A stretch of 64,000 bases of DNA. Source: Scopulibacillus darangshiensis (GTDB lineage Bacteria; Bacillota; Bacilli; Bacillales; Sporolactobacillaceae). The stretch is taken from the NCBI RefSeq assembly GCF_004341035.1, contig NZ_SLXK01000007.1:1-64000 (forward strand). The letters run 5' to 3'. The notes under the pieces were generated by a model. It had not been told where the DNA came from, did no database searches, and saw only the letters and a list, made by a program, of their open reading frames with translations. Positions 33,171 through 42,300 of the stretch are shown piece after piece. The position numbers and the translations under genes were made by a program. Position 1 is the stretch's first letter, and the number at the start of each line of letters is the position of its first letter.

Positions 33171-34112
33171 ATGAAAAAAAAGTTACTACCTATTTTTCTA
33201 GTTTCTTGTTTATCCCTTATTCTATTGGGGATTAAGGTCTATCCCAAACTATCAACTACATTAGAAAATACATTTAATGATAAAGACACAAGTACTGAGG
33301 TTCAGGGTAAGCAGGGTAACGATCCAACTAAAAACAATATTCAACACCGGAATAAATTATTAAGTGTAACATTTCCCTTTGAAACAAAGGAAAGAGAAAA
33401 GTTCGCAAAAGAACATGCAGATCAATTTAATATTGTAAAAAAGATGTATTACTCTTGGGACTATATTCGAAATGTCCAAGGCGAATTTGAATGGGGGGAT
33501 CCTGGTGGAGAAACATTTTATAATAAGTTTTACGTTGACTTTATAAAGAAAAAAAATCATGCAAAAAATGAACGGCTAAAGAAAGGAAAAGTTATTGAGA
33601 CACAAAATCTATTATTTAAGGATAATGTTGCAATACTCCAAATGCCAAAGAAAGGTATTTTCACAAAAAAGTCTATCGAAGAATACAAAGGGGGAAGTGC
33701 TGAGGCTTTTGAAGCTGATTATCTAGGGGCGTTCAATAGAATGGTTACCAACAGTGAGTGGTTCACCCTTATATATGATGATTATAAAAATTGGACATAT
33801 AAAGAAGGGGAAAAGTTTGGTATACCTGTTTATGAAATTAAAGGTGAAATACCAAAAAATAAATCTAATTCTTTAACAGGGCCTTTTACAATGGTCGTTT
33901 CTAAAAGGACGGGCGTCCTACTGGATTTAAAATGCTATGGGGACGGAAATAATATAAAATTTTTTGTTACTGCTAGAAATATAGAAATCAATAAAGGGAT
34001 CAAAAATGATGTATTTAATTTGGATGTTTCAGGAAATAAAGAGGTATCAAATTTAAATAGTGTTGGTGACCACGCAGTTGAAAATAAATCCGGAGGGGTC
34101 AAAACAGATTAA
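33171..34112 (+). CDS. Membrane-anchored extracytoplasmic protein, unknown
   Basis: A 313-residue protein with an N-terminal signal anchor (residues about 5-24, no lipobox), a polar linker to about 60, and a soluble domain. The part GPFTMVVSKRTGVLLDLKCY ... NDVFNLDVSG has the strand pattern of LolA/RseB-like folds. GGAGGATTAGGTT precedes the ATG. It lies between the secreted protein and the permeases, which suggests a chaperone, immunity or sensing role for the exported product; this is inference. Confidence 0.55.
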   Translation: MKKKLLPIFLVSCLSLILLGIKVYPKLSTTLENTFNDKDTSTEVQGKQGNDPTKNNIQHRNKLLSVTFPFETKEREKFAKEHADQFNIVKKMYYSWDYIRNVQGEFEWGDPGGETFYNKFYVDFIKKKNHAKNERLKKGKVIETQNLLFKDNVAILQMPKKGIFTKKSIEEYKGGSAEAFEADYLGAFNRMVTNSEWFTLIYDDYKNWTYKEGEKFGIPVYEIKGEIPKNKSNSLTGPFTMVVSKRTGVLLDLKCYGDGNNIKFFVTARNIEINKGIKNDVFNLDVSGNKEVSNLNSVGDHAVENKSGGVKTD

Positions 34113-34231
34113 GCTTACAAAACTATTTATTTTAATTGGTATTTATCTTTAAAATTTGTTCTTCACTAAATGTGAATTTCCTTGTAAATTCAGGGTCAGA
34201 CATTGGATTGTAACAACGGGAGAGGCTTGTA

Positions 34232-35002
34232 ATGATTGAGCTTAAATATATTTCAAAAAGAATGTTACTTTTAAGCTTTAGTTACCTTCTGTTAATCATT
34301 ACTTTTAGTATAGTAAGGGTTTCACGGGGAACAGGTAATTCGCTCTTTGATTATATTTTAAATATGAGGTGGGGAGGAAGTGCCAGTCTGGTAACTTTAA
34401 CTATTGGTATTATCCCAATTTTATCCATATCTATTCCGTTGATTATGGATAGATTAGAAAACGAAATGATTATAACTAGGATCAGATGGAAGAGAAAGCT
34501 GTTTTACGGACATTTTGCGTTTTTCTTTTTAATAAGTGGCTTTCTTACTATATTAATTACTGTAAGTGGTGTTATTGGCTCACTTATTGCAACTGGACAA
34601 GCACAGAATCTATGGGGGACAAAAAAAGGGATGATTTATTTCCTTCTAGACAATAAGGCGTATTTTTCATTTTATCCCCCCCATGTTACAAGTTTTAAAG
34701 TTTGGGTCTATCTTCTAAGTTCAAGATTCCTGGCTATCCTTTTTATAACAACGTTTATCTTCTTACTAAAATTAATATTAAAAAAAAATGTCTATGTATT
34801 TTTTACCTCCTTGGTTTTCCTAGGGACAGATGGCCTTCATATAAACCACTTTAGTTTGTTTTTAGGAAGAGCACGGATAACATTGGAAACTTGGATATCC
34901 CCCGAAGATCAAATATTTAATATTATCTATTTTATCCTAATGATCATTGTCTTCTATTTTCTTTGTAAAAAAATATATGATAGAAAAGAATATTACCATT
35001 AA
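34232..35002 (+). CDS. ABC-2-type permease-like membrane protein (type A)
   Basis: A 256-residue protein with about six transmembrane helices. It shares a layout and several segments with the gene at 35790: a helix ending in FLLKLILKK, then LGTDGLHINHFSLFL, and a C-terminal FYFLCKKIYDRKEYYH (compare GLLYERKDF). No enzymatic motif. It is probably one half of a permease pair driven by the ATPase at 37417. Confidence 0.65.
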   Translation: MIELKYISKRMLLLSFSYLLLIITFSIVRVSRGTGNSLFDYILNMRWGGSASLVTLTIGIIPILSISIPLIMDRLENEMIITRIRWKRKLFYGHFAFFFLISGFLTILITVSGVIGSLIATGQAQNLWGTKKGMIYFLLDNKAYFSFYPPHVTSFKVWVYLLSSRFLAILFITTFIFLLKLILKKNVYVFFTSLVFLGTDGLHINHFSLFLGRARITLETWISPEDQIFNIIYFILMIIVFYFLCKKIYDRKEYYH

Positions 35003-35020
35003 ACAGGGCAGGGTGAGTAT

Positions 35021-35803
35021 ATGCTTAATATGGAAATCAATCGAATTTATAAGCGACCAGTTTTTTGGCTATTAATCCTTGTAGGATTAATCCTTGCATT
35101 GTGGCCGGTTATTCAGACATGGCCACCACATGTGGTAACCGACAGATATTATGTTTTTTACCCAAGAAGTGCGTATGTGAGTTGGATGTATTTTATATCC
35201 CCAATTTACTATATTTATGTTTTAATTTTCCCCTTGCTTTCAGCTTTAGCTTATTCGGATGCTTATGCTGAGGATTATAATACGGGGCTCGTGAAAGGTA
35301 TCCTAACCAGAATCGAAAAGAAAAGTTATCTGCTGGTTCGTTATGGGGTGAATTTTTGTGTAGGGGGCTTTGTTGCTACTTTCCCACTCTTTGTTAATTT
35401 CATAGGTGAAATGGCTGCATACCCATTAATTGAGAATAATTATTTTTTCGGTATGGCCTTAGTAAAACAGGATTCTTTTTTTCCGGAATTGTTTTACAAT
35501 CACCCACTAATTTACACTTTGGTAAGATTACTTTTGGTATTTTTACTTGGTGGTATGCTTGCTTCATTAGGTCTTGCTTTTTCAACATCTGTAAAAAACC
35601 GATACATAGTTCTTGTCTTTCCTTTTCTCATTTTTATGGTAGTAGATATTCTGACCGCCACTATTAATGAAAAATATTCACTTACAACATTATTTTTACA
35701 AAATTCACAAGGAAATCGAGGTATTCCATTTTACTTATTAGTTGGTATCATTGGGAGTTTTATTTGGTACTATATTGCAGGTGATCATAATGAAACGATC
35801 TAA
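35021..35803 (+). CDS. ABC-2-type permease-like membrane protein (type B)
   Basis: A 260-residue polytopic protein (MEINRIYKRPVFWLLILVG, then about six helices). ALAYSDAYAEDYNTGLVKGI resembles the D.xxxxxGT...L loop of ABC-2 permeases, where the cytoplasmic coupling segment sits. The gene follows the previous one by 18 bp and overlaps the next by 14 bp, so all are translated from one message. Confidence 0.68.
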   Translation: MLNMEINRIYKRPVFWLLILVGLILALWPVIQTWPPHVVTDRYYVFYPRSAYVSWMYFISPIYYIYVLIFPLLSALAYSDAYAEDYNTGLVKGILTRIEKKSYLLVRYGVNFCVGGFVATFPLFVNFIGEMAAYPLIENNYFFGMALVKQDSFFPELFYNHPLIYTLVRLLLVFLLGGMLASLGLAFSTSVKNRYIVLVFPFLIFMVVDILTATINEKYSLTTLFLQNSQGNRGIPFYLLVGIIGSFIWYYIAGDHNETI

Positions 35804-36593
35804 GATGCTCAATGTTTCGTTTAGTGGGTTGTCTTTGCATAAAAAGGTGTTGGTAATGGCGAGTATTTACTGTCTGATAGCTGTGACTTGTTTATTATTT
35901 ATTACTAAAAAGGGAAAAGGATCTAATTGTGGTATTTTTGATTTAATGGCTGATATAGGTGGTTTAATGGGGAGTACTAATCAACTTATGTTTCTAATTG
36001 TGGCCATACCTCTTATTGTATTGGTATTAATACAATGTATTGAAAAGAGTGAAAGAGGCTTCTCTGTTGTTAAAATGGGCTCCCGATTCCATACTTGGAA
36101 TATTCATGTAATTTTAACCATCTATTTATCATTTATTATGACAAGCTTCCTTTTAGTCATCTCCTTTATTATTGCCGGATTTTTTGTTGGTTTCGAGAAT
36201 ACATGGTTAAGTTATAAAGGAACAATAAGTAAGATGATACATAACCAGGAAAAGTTTGAATCTATTGTAGCGCATCTGTTTACATATAAAATTATATTAA
36301 CTATATTCATCACTAAATTTTTAGGGTTTCTAATGATTTCCTTTTTAACGCTATTTTTAAAGCAATTTGTTAAGAACACTGCTCTAATAATTATTATTTT
36401 AATCGTAATTGCTGGATTGGATGGACTTGGTACTTTACCATTTTCGTTTTTTTCATGGGCTGCAAGTTTAAATATTAGGAATTGGATAAATCCGATGATC
36501 ACGGTTTATCATTGCATTTATTTGTTTATAGTTTCCATGGTCTTTTATGGCGTGACAGGGCTGCTATATGAAAGGAAGGATTTCCTTTCATGA
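35790..36593 (+). CDS. ABC-2-type permease-like membrane protein (type A paralogue)
   Basis: About 267 residues from ATG 35790, which has AGGTGAT before it. It parallels the 34232 protein: FLTLFLKQFVKN, then IAGLDGLGTLPFSFFSW, and an ending GLLYERKDF. Several transmembrane helices. The two type A proteins probably arose by duplication and diverged. Confidence 0.65.
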   Translation: MKRSKMLNVSFSGLSLHKKVLVMASIYCLIAVTCLLFITKKGKGSNCGIFDLMADIGGLMGSTNQLMFLIVAIPLIVLVLIQCIEKSERGFSVVKMGSRFHTWNIHVILTIYLSFIMTSFLLVISFIIAGFFVGFENTWLSYKGTISKMIHNQEKFESIVAHLFTYKIILTIFITKFLGFLMISFLTLFLKQFVKNTALIIIILIVIAGLDGLGTLPFSFFSWAASLNIRNWINPMITVYHCIYLFIVSMVFYGVTGLLYERKDFLS

Positions 36594-37402
36594 AAAAACG
36601 GCCAATGCTCAAACTTTTTTTTCATGATTTTACTTATGGTTTCTCTTATGGAAAACATAAATATATCGTTTTTTATAGTATGATCGGTTTATTATCGCTT
36701 ATGATCAGTTTCCAATTGAAGCCCCTTGGTAGTAATAGTATTGCGACATTTTTCTTATTATTAAAAGATAATGGCTATATTAAACAACTATCTGATTATC
36801 AGGTCCCTTTTTATTGGGATTTCATACAATTTTCTGTTTTATTTTTGATTGGTGACTTTCTATTTCAAGATATTGAAAATAAACGAATCTATTTATTATT
36901 AAGATCCCGTTCAAAGTCACATTATATTCTTTCAAAGATTTTCTGGGTAGTTGTTCAAAATATTCTAATCTATATAGGGCTTTTTACCACAATTTACATC
37001 ATATCCAGCCTTGCATTAGGTGATTTTTCACTTGGCAAATCACCTTATTTTAAACAAAATATCGTGCCGTTGATGGTCACAAAAGTAACTCCTGGACAAT
37101 TGTTGCTAAATATATTATTGGGATTTATCATAACAAGTGTCCTTTTGTCTAGCATACTGTTGCTTTTCATACAATTTTCCCCACCAATTATGATTTTCTT
37201 TGGTGTGATTGTAATCAGTAGCATTTCAACCTTTTCCAGTATCAAATGGCTACCTGCTATTCATTCTATGATTTTGAAACGAGATATTTTTAACATGGAA
37301 CATCATCTTACATTAGGTTTTTCAATAATATATTGTTTGGTTCTTTATGCCTTTGTAACTACTTTTACATTTTTCGTTTTTAAGAAGATAGATACCCCTT
37401 AG
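36590..37402 (+). CDS. ABC-2-type permease-like membrane protein (type B paralogue)
   Basis: A 270-residue polytopic protein. FLFQDIENKRIYLLLRSRSK is the cytoplasmic coupling loop of the ABC-2 type seen in yeast-like peptide exporters (D.E.....LL.R..S...Y...K). The start overlaps the previous stop by 4 bp. It pairs in order with the type B gene at 35021. Likely a translocator subunit. Confidence 0.66.
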   Translation: MKKRPMLKLFFHDFTYGFSYGKHKYIVFYSMIGLLSLMISFQLKPLGSNSIATFFLLLKDNGYIKQLSDYQVPFYWDFIQFSVLFLIGDFLFQDIENKRIYLLLRSRSKSHYILSKIFWVVVQNILIYIGLFTTIYIISSLALGDFSLGKSPYFKQNIVPLMVTKVTPGQLLLNILLGFIITSVLLSSILLLFIQFSPPIMIFFGVIVISSISTFSSIKWLPAIHSMILKRDIFNMEHHLTLGFSIIYCLVLYAFVTTFTFFVFKKIDTP

Positions 37403-37416
37403 GAGGAATGAGAAAA

Positions 37417-38085
37417 ATGATAGAAACCGCTTATCTAAAGACAGATCATTTATCGAAGGAAATAAAAAGACAACCAATATTAAAAGATATAAATTTGACT
37501 TTAAGAAAAGGTGCGATTTATGGATTTAGAGGAAAGAACGGCTCGGGCAAGACCATGTTGTTTAGAGCATTATGTGGGCTTATTTTGCCAACAACAGGGA
37601 CTGTTGAAGTTGGGGGAGTTCGTCTCGGGAAGGAGATTTCCTTTCCCCCGAGTGTCGGTGTATTGATTGAGAATCCGGGTTTCTTAAATGGTTATACAGG
37701 CTTTAAAAATTTAAAAATGCTTGCTGGTCTAAATAATTTGATTAATGATGATAGGATCAAAGAGTCAATTCGGTTAATAGGGTTGGATCCCGAAGATAAG
37801 CGGAAGTATCGAAAATATTCACTCGGTATGAAACAACGCCTGGGGATCGCACAAGCTATTATGGAGGAACCTGATTTGCTTATTTTAGATGAACCTACAA
37901 ACGCGTTAGATTCAGATGGTGTGGAAGAGTTTAAGGCAGTATTGTTGGATCTAAAAGCAAAGGATAAGTGTATTTTAATTGCTAGCCATGATAAAGAAGA
38001 GCTTGATTATTTGTCGGATGAAATTTTCATGATGGAAAACGGTGAAATTACCGACAAATACCATTTGCAAGGAGTCGGGCAATGA
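37417..38085 (+). CDS. ABC transporter ATP-binding protein of the secreted-protein locus
   Basis: About 222 residues. Walker A is GKNGSGKT, the signature is YSLGMKQRLGIAQA (LSGGQ replaced by SLGMK, common in drug- and bacteriocin-type exporters), Walker B is LLILDEPTNALD, the switch is ASHDKEE. It is the only ATPase in the cluster and should power the four permeases. AGGAGGA fits ATG 37417 better than 37408. The stop overlaps the next start by 4 bp. Confidence 0.88.
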   Translation: MIETAYLKTDHLSKEIKRQPILKDINLTLRKGAIYGFRGKNGSGKTMLFRALCGLILPTTGTVEVGGVRLGKEISFPPSVGVLIENPGFLNGYTGFKNLKMLAGLNNLINDDRIKESIRLIGLDPEDKRKYRKYSLGMKQRLGIAQAIMEEPDLLILDEPTNALDSDGVEEFKAVLLDLKAKDKCILIASHDKEELDYLSDEIFMMENGEITDKYHLQGVGQ

Positions 38086-38603
38086 GGAGAAAAAGGAGTG
38101 TTATCCTTGTTTTGTCAATGATTGCATTGGTTGTATGGGGTGTTAGGGTGTATTACGTCAATCATGGCGTGGCAAGAAACTATAAAATTAAAACATATCA
38201 AATCGGGGATACTATATCTTTTGGGGATGCCACTTTCAAAGTAAAAAAGTTTTTTTACGGTGATAATACCAAAAAGGAAGGTGGATCTAAATGGATTCCT
38301 GTTTCGGTAGAGATGGAGGTTAAAAATACATCAGATAAGAATATTTCTATTAAAAAAGTTGTTGAAGCAAAGTTAGCTTATGGTATGGACTATTACCAAA
38401 CTATGGAGGGGAATTTTGATGTGAATAAATTACGTAAGTTACCCCCAAATGCTTCCACGAATATTTCACTTAAATATGATGTTAACATTAACCATAAAGG
38501 GGAAAATGCAAAACTATACATTGACCAAACTTTATATGAAAAGATTGTTAGAGAAAAATATGAACAAGGGATAAGATACGGTATTTCAATTAATTTAACA
38601 TAG
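38082..38603 (+). CDS. Membrane-anchored DUF5028/DUF4352-like protein
   Basis: A 173-residue protein with an N-terminal transmembrane segment (residues about 5-22) and an extracytoplasmic beta-domain: YQIGDTISFGDATFKVKKF, VSVEMEVKNTSDKNISI, PPNASTNISLKYDVN. This is the immunoglobulin-like pattern of DUF4352 or DUF5028 telokin-like proteins (G....V....F.V......V.....NT). It is translationally coupled to the ATPase. It may serve as immunity or accessory protein; no direct evidence. Confidence 0.6.
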   Translation: MRRKRSVILVLSMIALVVWGVRVYYVNHGVARNYKIKTYQIGDTISFGDATFKVKKFFYGDNTKKEGGSKWIPVSVEMEVKNTSDKNISIKKVVEAKLAYGMDYYQTMEGNFDVNKLRKLPPNASTNISLKYDVNINHKGENAKLYIDQTLYEKIVREKYEQGIRYGISINLT

Positions 38604-38735
38604 TTCCTCGCTATTTCAATACAGGAACAAGCGATAAAGCAAAATCACATCCGAAGGAGACAACAGGACACCTCTAAGCGTTACAGTATTGTGACATTCA
38701 CCGCGCGGCAGCAACTTGTTGACTTTTCTATAACA

Positions 38736-38839
38736 AAAGAATCTGCCGTTATCGCCTGCATTGTCCTGCTTCTGCAGGGATTATATTTTGCGGCGGTTCG
38801 TTGGTGCTATTTGCTGCATTTAAAACGGAGACTCATTTA
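38736..38839 (+). pseudogene. C-terminal scrap of a membrane protein in the 38.6-39.0 kb gap
   Basis: The 440-bp gap between the island and the ABC-F leader holds one readable scrap: KESAVIACIVLLLQGLYFAA, RWCYLLHLKRRLI and a stop. It looks like the last helix of an ABC-2 permease. No start or ribosome site. The rest of the gap holds nothing recognisable. Confidence 0.35.
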
Positions 38840-39067
38840 ATCTAAAATTCAGTATAACTTTCAGCACTTTGCCTCTTGCTATTCTTTGAACAATGTGGTT
38901 TGATATAAATAACAAAAAACGGGAGGGTGACCCAAGTACAATGATTTTATAATCCTATTTTAAGAAAACATTCGTTATATGCTTTTGGAATGATTTTCTG
39001 AATGGGATAAATCTGTACTTTTTTAACATCATAAGCCCTAAATGTGCATAAAATTTAGCGCTGGTGA

Positions 39068-39208
39068 ATCCTATTCAGAATCGAATCTCAAGGTAACGAT
39101 ATCTTTTCTGAATAGGATGTGTCATGTGCTGTATATAGACAGAAAGGCTGATTCATGTCTTTTCTGCTGTATGATTCATAGCCTCCTATTCGGATACCGA
39201 ATAGGAGG
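39068..39208 (+). promoter_or_regulatory. Transcription attenuator of the ABC-F resistance gene
   Basis: Two competing hairpins are visible. The first is ATCCTATTCAGAA (39068-39080) with TTCTGAATAGGAT (39106-39118), perfect 13 bp. The second is CCTCCTATTCGG (39182-39193) with CCGAATAGGAGG (39197-39208), perfect 12 bp, followed by six T: a terminator that also buries the AGGAGG of the gene. GAATAGGA (39110-39117) can instead pair with TCCTATTC (39184-39191), an antiterminator. Such leaders sense drug-stalled ribosomes in ABC-F genes of Firmicutes. A leader peptide was not found with certainty; ATG 39126 followed by three codons is one option. Confidence 0.8.
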
Positions 39209-39212
39209 TTTT

Positions 39213-40787
39213 TTGATCATACTTGAAGCAAATCATATTAAAAAAATGATAGGTGATCGAGAGCTTTTTGCGATAGAACAGGTGCGGATCCAAAGCGGTG
39301 ACCGCATTGGCTTAGTCGGGCGAAATGGCAGCGGTAAAACCACTTTGTTTAATGTTTTGACCGGAGTATTGGAAGCGGACGAAGGGGCTGTTGTAACAAC
39401 CGCTAGGCATTATTTATTGCCTCAGTTGAAAAAAACCAATCATCTAAAAAGCGGTGGAGAAGTCACGAAAGGCTACATTGATAAGGCATTAGCCGCGAAA
39501 CCCGATATTTTATTTGCAGATGAGCCAACAACCAATCTTGATATTGACCATATCCAGGAACTTGAACAACACCTGAAAAGATTTCAGGGTGCGATTGTTC
39601 TTGTCTCGCATGACCGTTCTTTCCTTGACCAGATTTGCAATAAACTATGGGAGCTTGAGGATGGGGAGTTGACGGAGTTTAACGGCAACTACTCGTATTA
39701 TCTAGATCAAAAGGAACTGCTAAGGAAGCAGCATCAGGGGAAATATGAAAAATATGTAGAAAAGAAAAAACAGTTGGAACGGGCAAAACAGATAAAAGAA
39801 CAGAAAGCAGTAAAAATGATAAAGCCGCCATCAAAAAGTATGGGGACATCTGAGTCACGGATCTGGAAAATGCAGCATGCAACGAAGCAGAAGAAAATGC
39901 ATCAAAATATCAAAGCTATAGACACGCGAATGGAAAAGCTTGAGAAGGTAGAGAAGCCAAAAGAGCTGCCGATGGTTAAACTGGATATACCAAATGAAGA
40001 GGCCATTAAAGGAAGGACTGTCGTTCGAGTTAAGAAGCTTTCTGCGGGCTATGGCGATCGTGTCTTATGGAAGGATGCCTCGTTCGCGGTAAAAGGCGGG
40101 GAAAAGGTTGCAATAATAGGCAAGAATGGGTCCGGGAAAACAACCTTGTTAAAGCGGATTTTGGATCATCCTGTGGAGGTTACCCATTCCCCGGCGGCTA
40201 AAATAGGCTATTTTAGTCAAAACCTGGATATATTGAATAAGGAAATATCGATATTGGAAAACGTTAAAGCAACGGCTGTTTTCCCAGAGGAACTGATTCG
40301 AACAGTGCTTGCACGCCTGCATTTTTTACAAGAGGATGTTTTTAAGCCAATTGAAGTATTGAGCGGCGGGGAACGAGTAAAGGTTGCTTTTGCAAAAGTG
40401 TTTTTAAGCGATATGAATGTGCTTGTTATGGATGAACCAACAAACTATTTGGATATAGATACGGTAGAGGCCTTGGAAAAATTACTCATTGATTATAAAG
40501 GAACGGTTATTTTTGTGTCACATGATCGCCGCTTTGTCGGGCATATAGCGACAAAAGTCATTGAAATTGAGGAGCAAAACATCATCGAATTCACAGGTCC
40601 ATACCAAGAATATCTGGAAAGCAAGCAGAAAAAGGGCCATGATGATAGGCAGGATCAGTTGCTTAGGATTGAAACAAAGCTAACCGAAGTCATCGGCAGA
40701 CTCAGCATGGAGCCTCCCTCTGAAGAACTTGAAATAGAGTACCAAGCGGTGCTGGCGGAGCGAAATCAATTGAAGGAAAAATTGTAA
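39213..40787 (+). CDS. ABC-F ribosomal protection protein, Vga-like
   Basis: About 524 residues from the TTG at 39213. Two ABC domains without membrane segments: first Walker A GRNGSGKTT, degenerate signature KSGGEVTKGYIDKAL, LFADEPTTNLD; then a charged interdomain linker (about residues 180-250) and second Walker A GKNGSGKTT, LSGGERVKVAFAKVF, LVMDEPTNYLD. The KSGGEVT signature and the linker strongly resemble Vga/Lsa/Sal proteins, which displace lincosamides, pleuromutilins and streptogramin A from the ribosome. The frame is open upstream to 39042, but that part is the attenuator. AGGAGG ends 4 bp before the TTG, inside the terminator stem. Confidence 0.88.
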   Translation: MIILEANHIKKMIGDRELFAIEQVRIQSGDRIGLVGRNGSGKTTLFNVLTGVLEADEGAVVTTARHYLLPQLKKTNHLKSGGEVTKGYIDKALAAKPDILFADEPTTNLDIDHIQELEQHLKRFQGAIVLVSHDRSFLDQICNKLWELEDGELTEFNGNYSYYLDQKELLRKQHQGKYEKYVEKKKQLERAKQIKEQKAVKMIKPPSKSMGTSESRIWKMQHATKQKKMHQNIKAIDTRMEKLEKVEKPKELPMVKLDIPNEEAIKGRTVVRVKKLSAGYGDRVLWKDASFAVKGGEKVAIIGKNGSGKTTLLKRILDHPVEVTHSPAAKIGYFSQNLDILNKEISILENVKATAVFPEELIRTVLARLHFLQEDVFKPIEVLSGGERVKVAFAKVFLSDMNVLVMDEPTNYLDIDTVEALEKLLIDYKGTVIFVSHDRRFVGHIATKVIEIEEQNIIEFTGPYQEYLESKQKKGHDDRQDQLLRIETKLTEVIGRLSMEPPSEELEIEYQAVLAERNQLKEKL

Positions 40788-40818
40788 ACAGAACAAATCA
40801 GAGGAGTGGGTAACTATT

Positions 40819-42267
40819 ATGGAGCAAGTACAGCAGCAATCATTTGAAAATGTTAAGAAAGGGCCTATCGTTGCCGTATTATTGTTTGGAGCATTTGTTG
40901 CCATTTTAAATGAGACATTGCTAAATACGGCACTGCCGCAAATCATTAATGAATTTAAGATTTCGCCTAATAAAGCGCAGTGGTTAACAACAGCCTTTTT
41001 ACTAACCAATGGCGTCATGATCCCAATATCGGCATTTTTTATTGAAAAATTCCCAATGCGGAAGTTATTTCTCACAGCAATGTGCATCTTTACTGCAGGG
41101 ACATTGGTTGGGGCGATATCGACGACGTTCACGCTTCTGTTAGTCGGGCGGGTCGTTCAGGCAGCAGGGGCGGGGATTATGATGCCCTTAATGATGACAG
41201 CCTTTTTAACCATTTTCCCTCCTGACAAACGAGGGGCGGCAATGGGGATGGCGGGTCTAGTGATTAGTTTTGCACCGGCGATAGGTCCAACGTTATCAGG
41301 TTTCCTTGTGGAATTTTACTCTTGGCGGTTGTTGTTTTACGTTGTCTTGCCATTTGCCGTCATTGAAATAGTCTTTGCAGCTTTATTATTGAAAAATGTG
41401 ACGAACCTAACCAATCCAAAGGTTGACGTCCTATCTATTTTTTTATCATCGGTTGGCTTTGGGGGCTTATTGTATGGCTTCAGCATCGCTGGTGAAAAGG
41501 GATGGAGCAGCTTGCAGGTAGAAACATCACTTGCCATCGGCGCGGTCGTGCTTGTGTTGTTCATCTGGCGGCAATTATCCATTAAGACACCGATGCTTGA
41601 ATTTAGGGTGTTTAAGTTCAGCATGTTTTCATTAACCTTATTTATCGGCATGGTGGTCATCATGGCGATGCTCGGAGCGGAGCTGCTTTTGCCGATTTAT
41701 ATGCAAAATATGCGCGGATTTACTGCCCTCGAATCAGGGCTCGTTCTTTTGCCTGGCGCCATCGTCATGGGGATCATGTCGCCGATTACCGGCATGGTCT
41801 TTGATAAAATCGGTGCGAGATGGATGGCGGTTAGCGGTCTCGGAATTACAACCATTACAACATTTCTCTTTACCGATCTTAATGAATCAACATCGTTTAC
41901 GTTTATTACGGTTATTTATGCGATCCGAATGCTAGGACTTTCGCTCGCAATGATGCCAGTTATGACAGCAGGGTTAAACCAATTGCCTCAGCGGCTTCAC
42001 CCTCATGGCACAGCGATGGCAAATACCTTGCAGCAAATAGCGGGTTCAATTGGTTCGGCTCTTCTTGTTACGGTGATGACGATTCAGGCTAAGGGACAAA
42101 TAGATGAGGCAAATGGTATGCCTTTAATTCACGGACTTAACGCAGCCTTTATGGTCGCTACCGGTCTTGCGCTGCTCACAGTCATTATGTCGTTCTTCAT
42201 TAAACGAACATCACCTCAGGAAGAAAGTGATGGTCAAAATAAAGAACAGGAAGTTCAAGAGTCTTGA
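40819..42267 (+). CDS. DHA2-family MFS drug exporter (LmrB-like)
   Basis: A 482-residue transporter with 14 predicted helices. FGAFVAILNETLLNTALPQI opens helix 1 with motif D1, VGRVVQAAGAGIMMPLMMTA is motif B, and GLVISFAPAIGPTLSGFLVE is the motif C region of drug antiporters. It closely resembles B. subtilis LmrB (lincomycin resistance) over its whole length. The gene is 31 bp after the ABC-F gene and shares its message, so drug induction through the attenuator may raise both protection and efflux. Substrates are inferred. Confidence 0.87.
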   Translation: MEQVQQQSFENVKKGPIVAVLLFGAFVAILNETLLNTALPQIINEFKISPNKAQWLTTAFLLTNGVMIPISAFFIEKFPMRKLFLTAMCIFTAGTLVGAISTTFTLLLVGRVVQAAGAGIMMPLMMTAFLTIFPPDKRGAAMGMAGLVISFAPAIGPTLSGFLVEFYSWRLLFYVVLPFAVIEIVFAALLLKNVTNLTNPKVDVLSIFLSSVGFGGLLYGFSIAGEKGWSSLQVETSLAIGAVVLVLFIWRQLSIKTPMLEFRVFKFSMFSLTLFIGMVVIMAMLGAELLLPIYMQNMRGFTALESGLVLLPGAIVMGIMSPITGMVFDKIGARWMAVSGLGITTITTFLFTDLNESTSFTFITVIYAIRMLGLSLAMMPVMTAGLNQLPQRLHPHGTAMANTLQQIAGSIGSALLVTVMTIQAKGQIDEANGMPLIHGLNAAFMVATGLALLTVIMSFFIKRTSPQEESDGQNKEQEVQES

Positions 42268-42270
42268 TGA

Positions 42271-42299
42271 AAGAGGAGTGCGGCAGCCGCACTCCTCTT
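42271..42299. terminator. Bidirectional terminator between MFS and ABC exporter genes
   Basis: AAGAGGAGTGCGGC and GCCGCACTCCTCTT form a near-perfect stem with almost no loop. It overlaps the stop region of both genes. Confidence 0.75.
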
Positions 42300-42300
42300 A

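Noticed and set aside
39042-39212. N-terminal extension of the ABC-F protein
   Set aside because: The frame is open but covers the attenuator hairpins, and the family starts at the position of the TTG codon.
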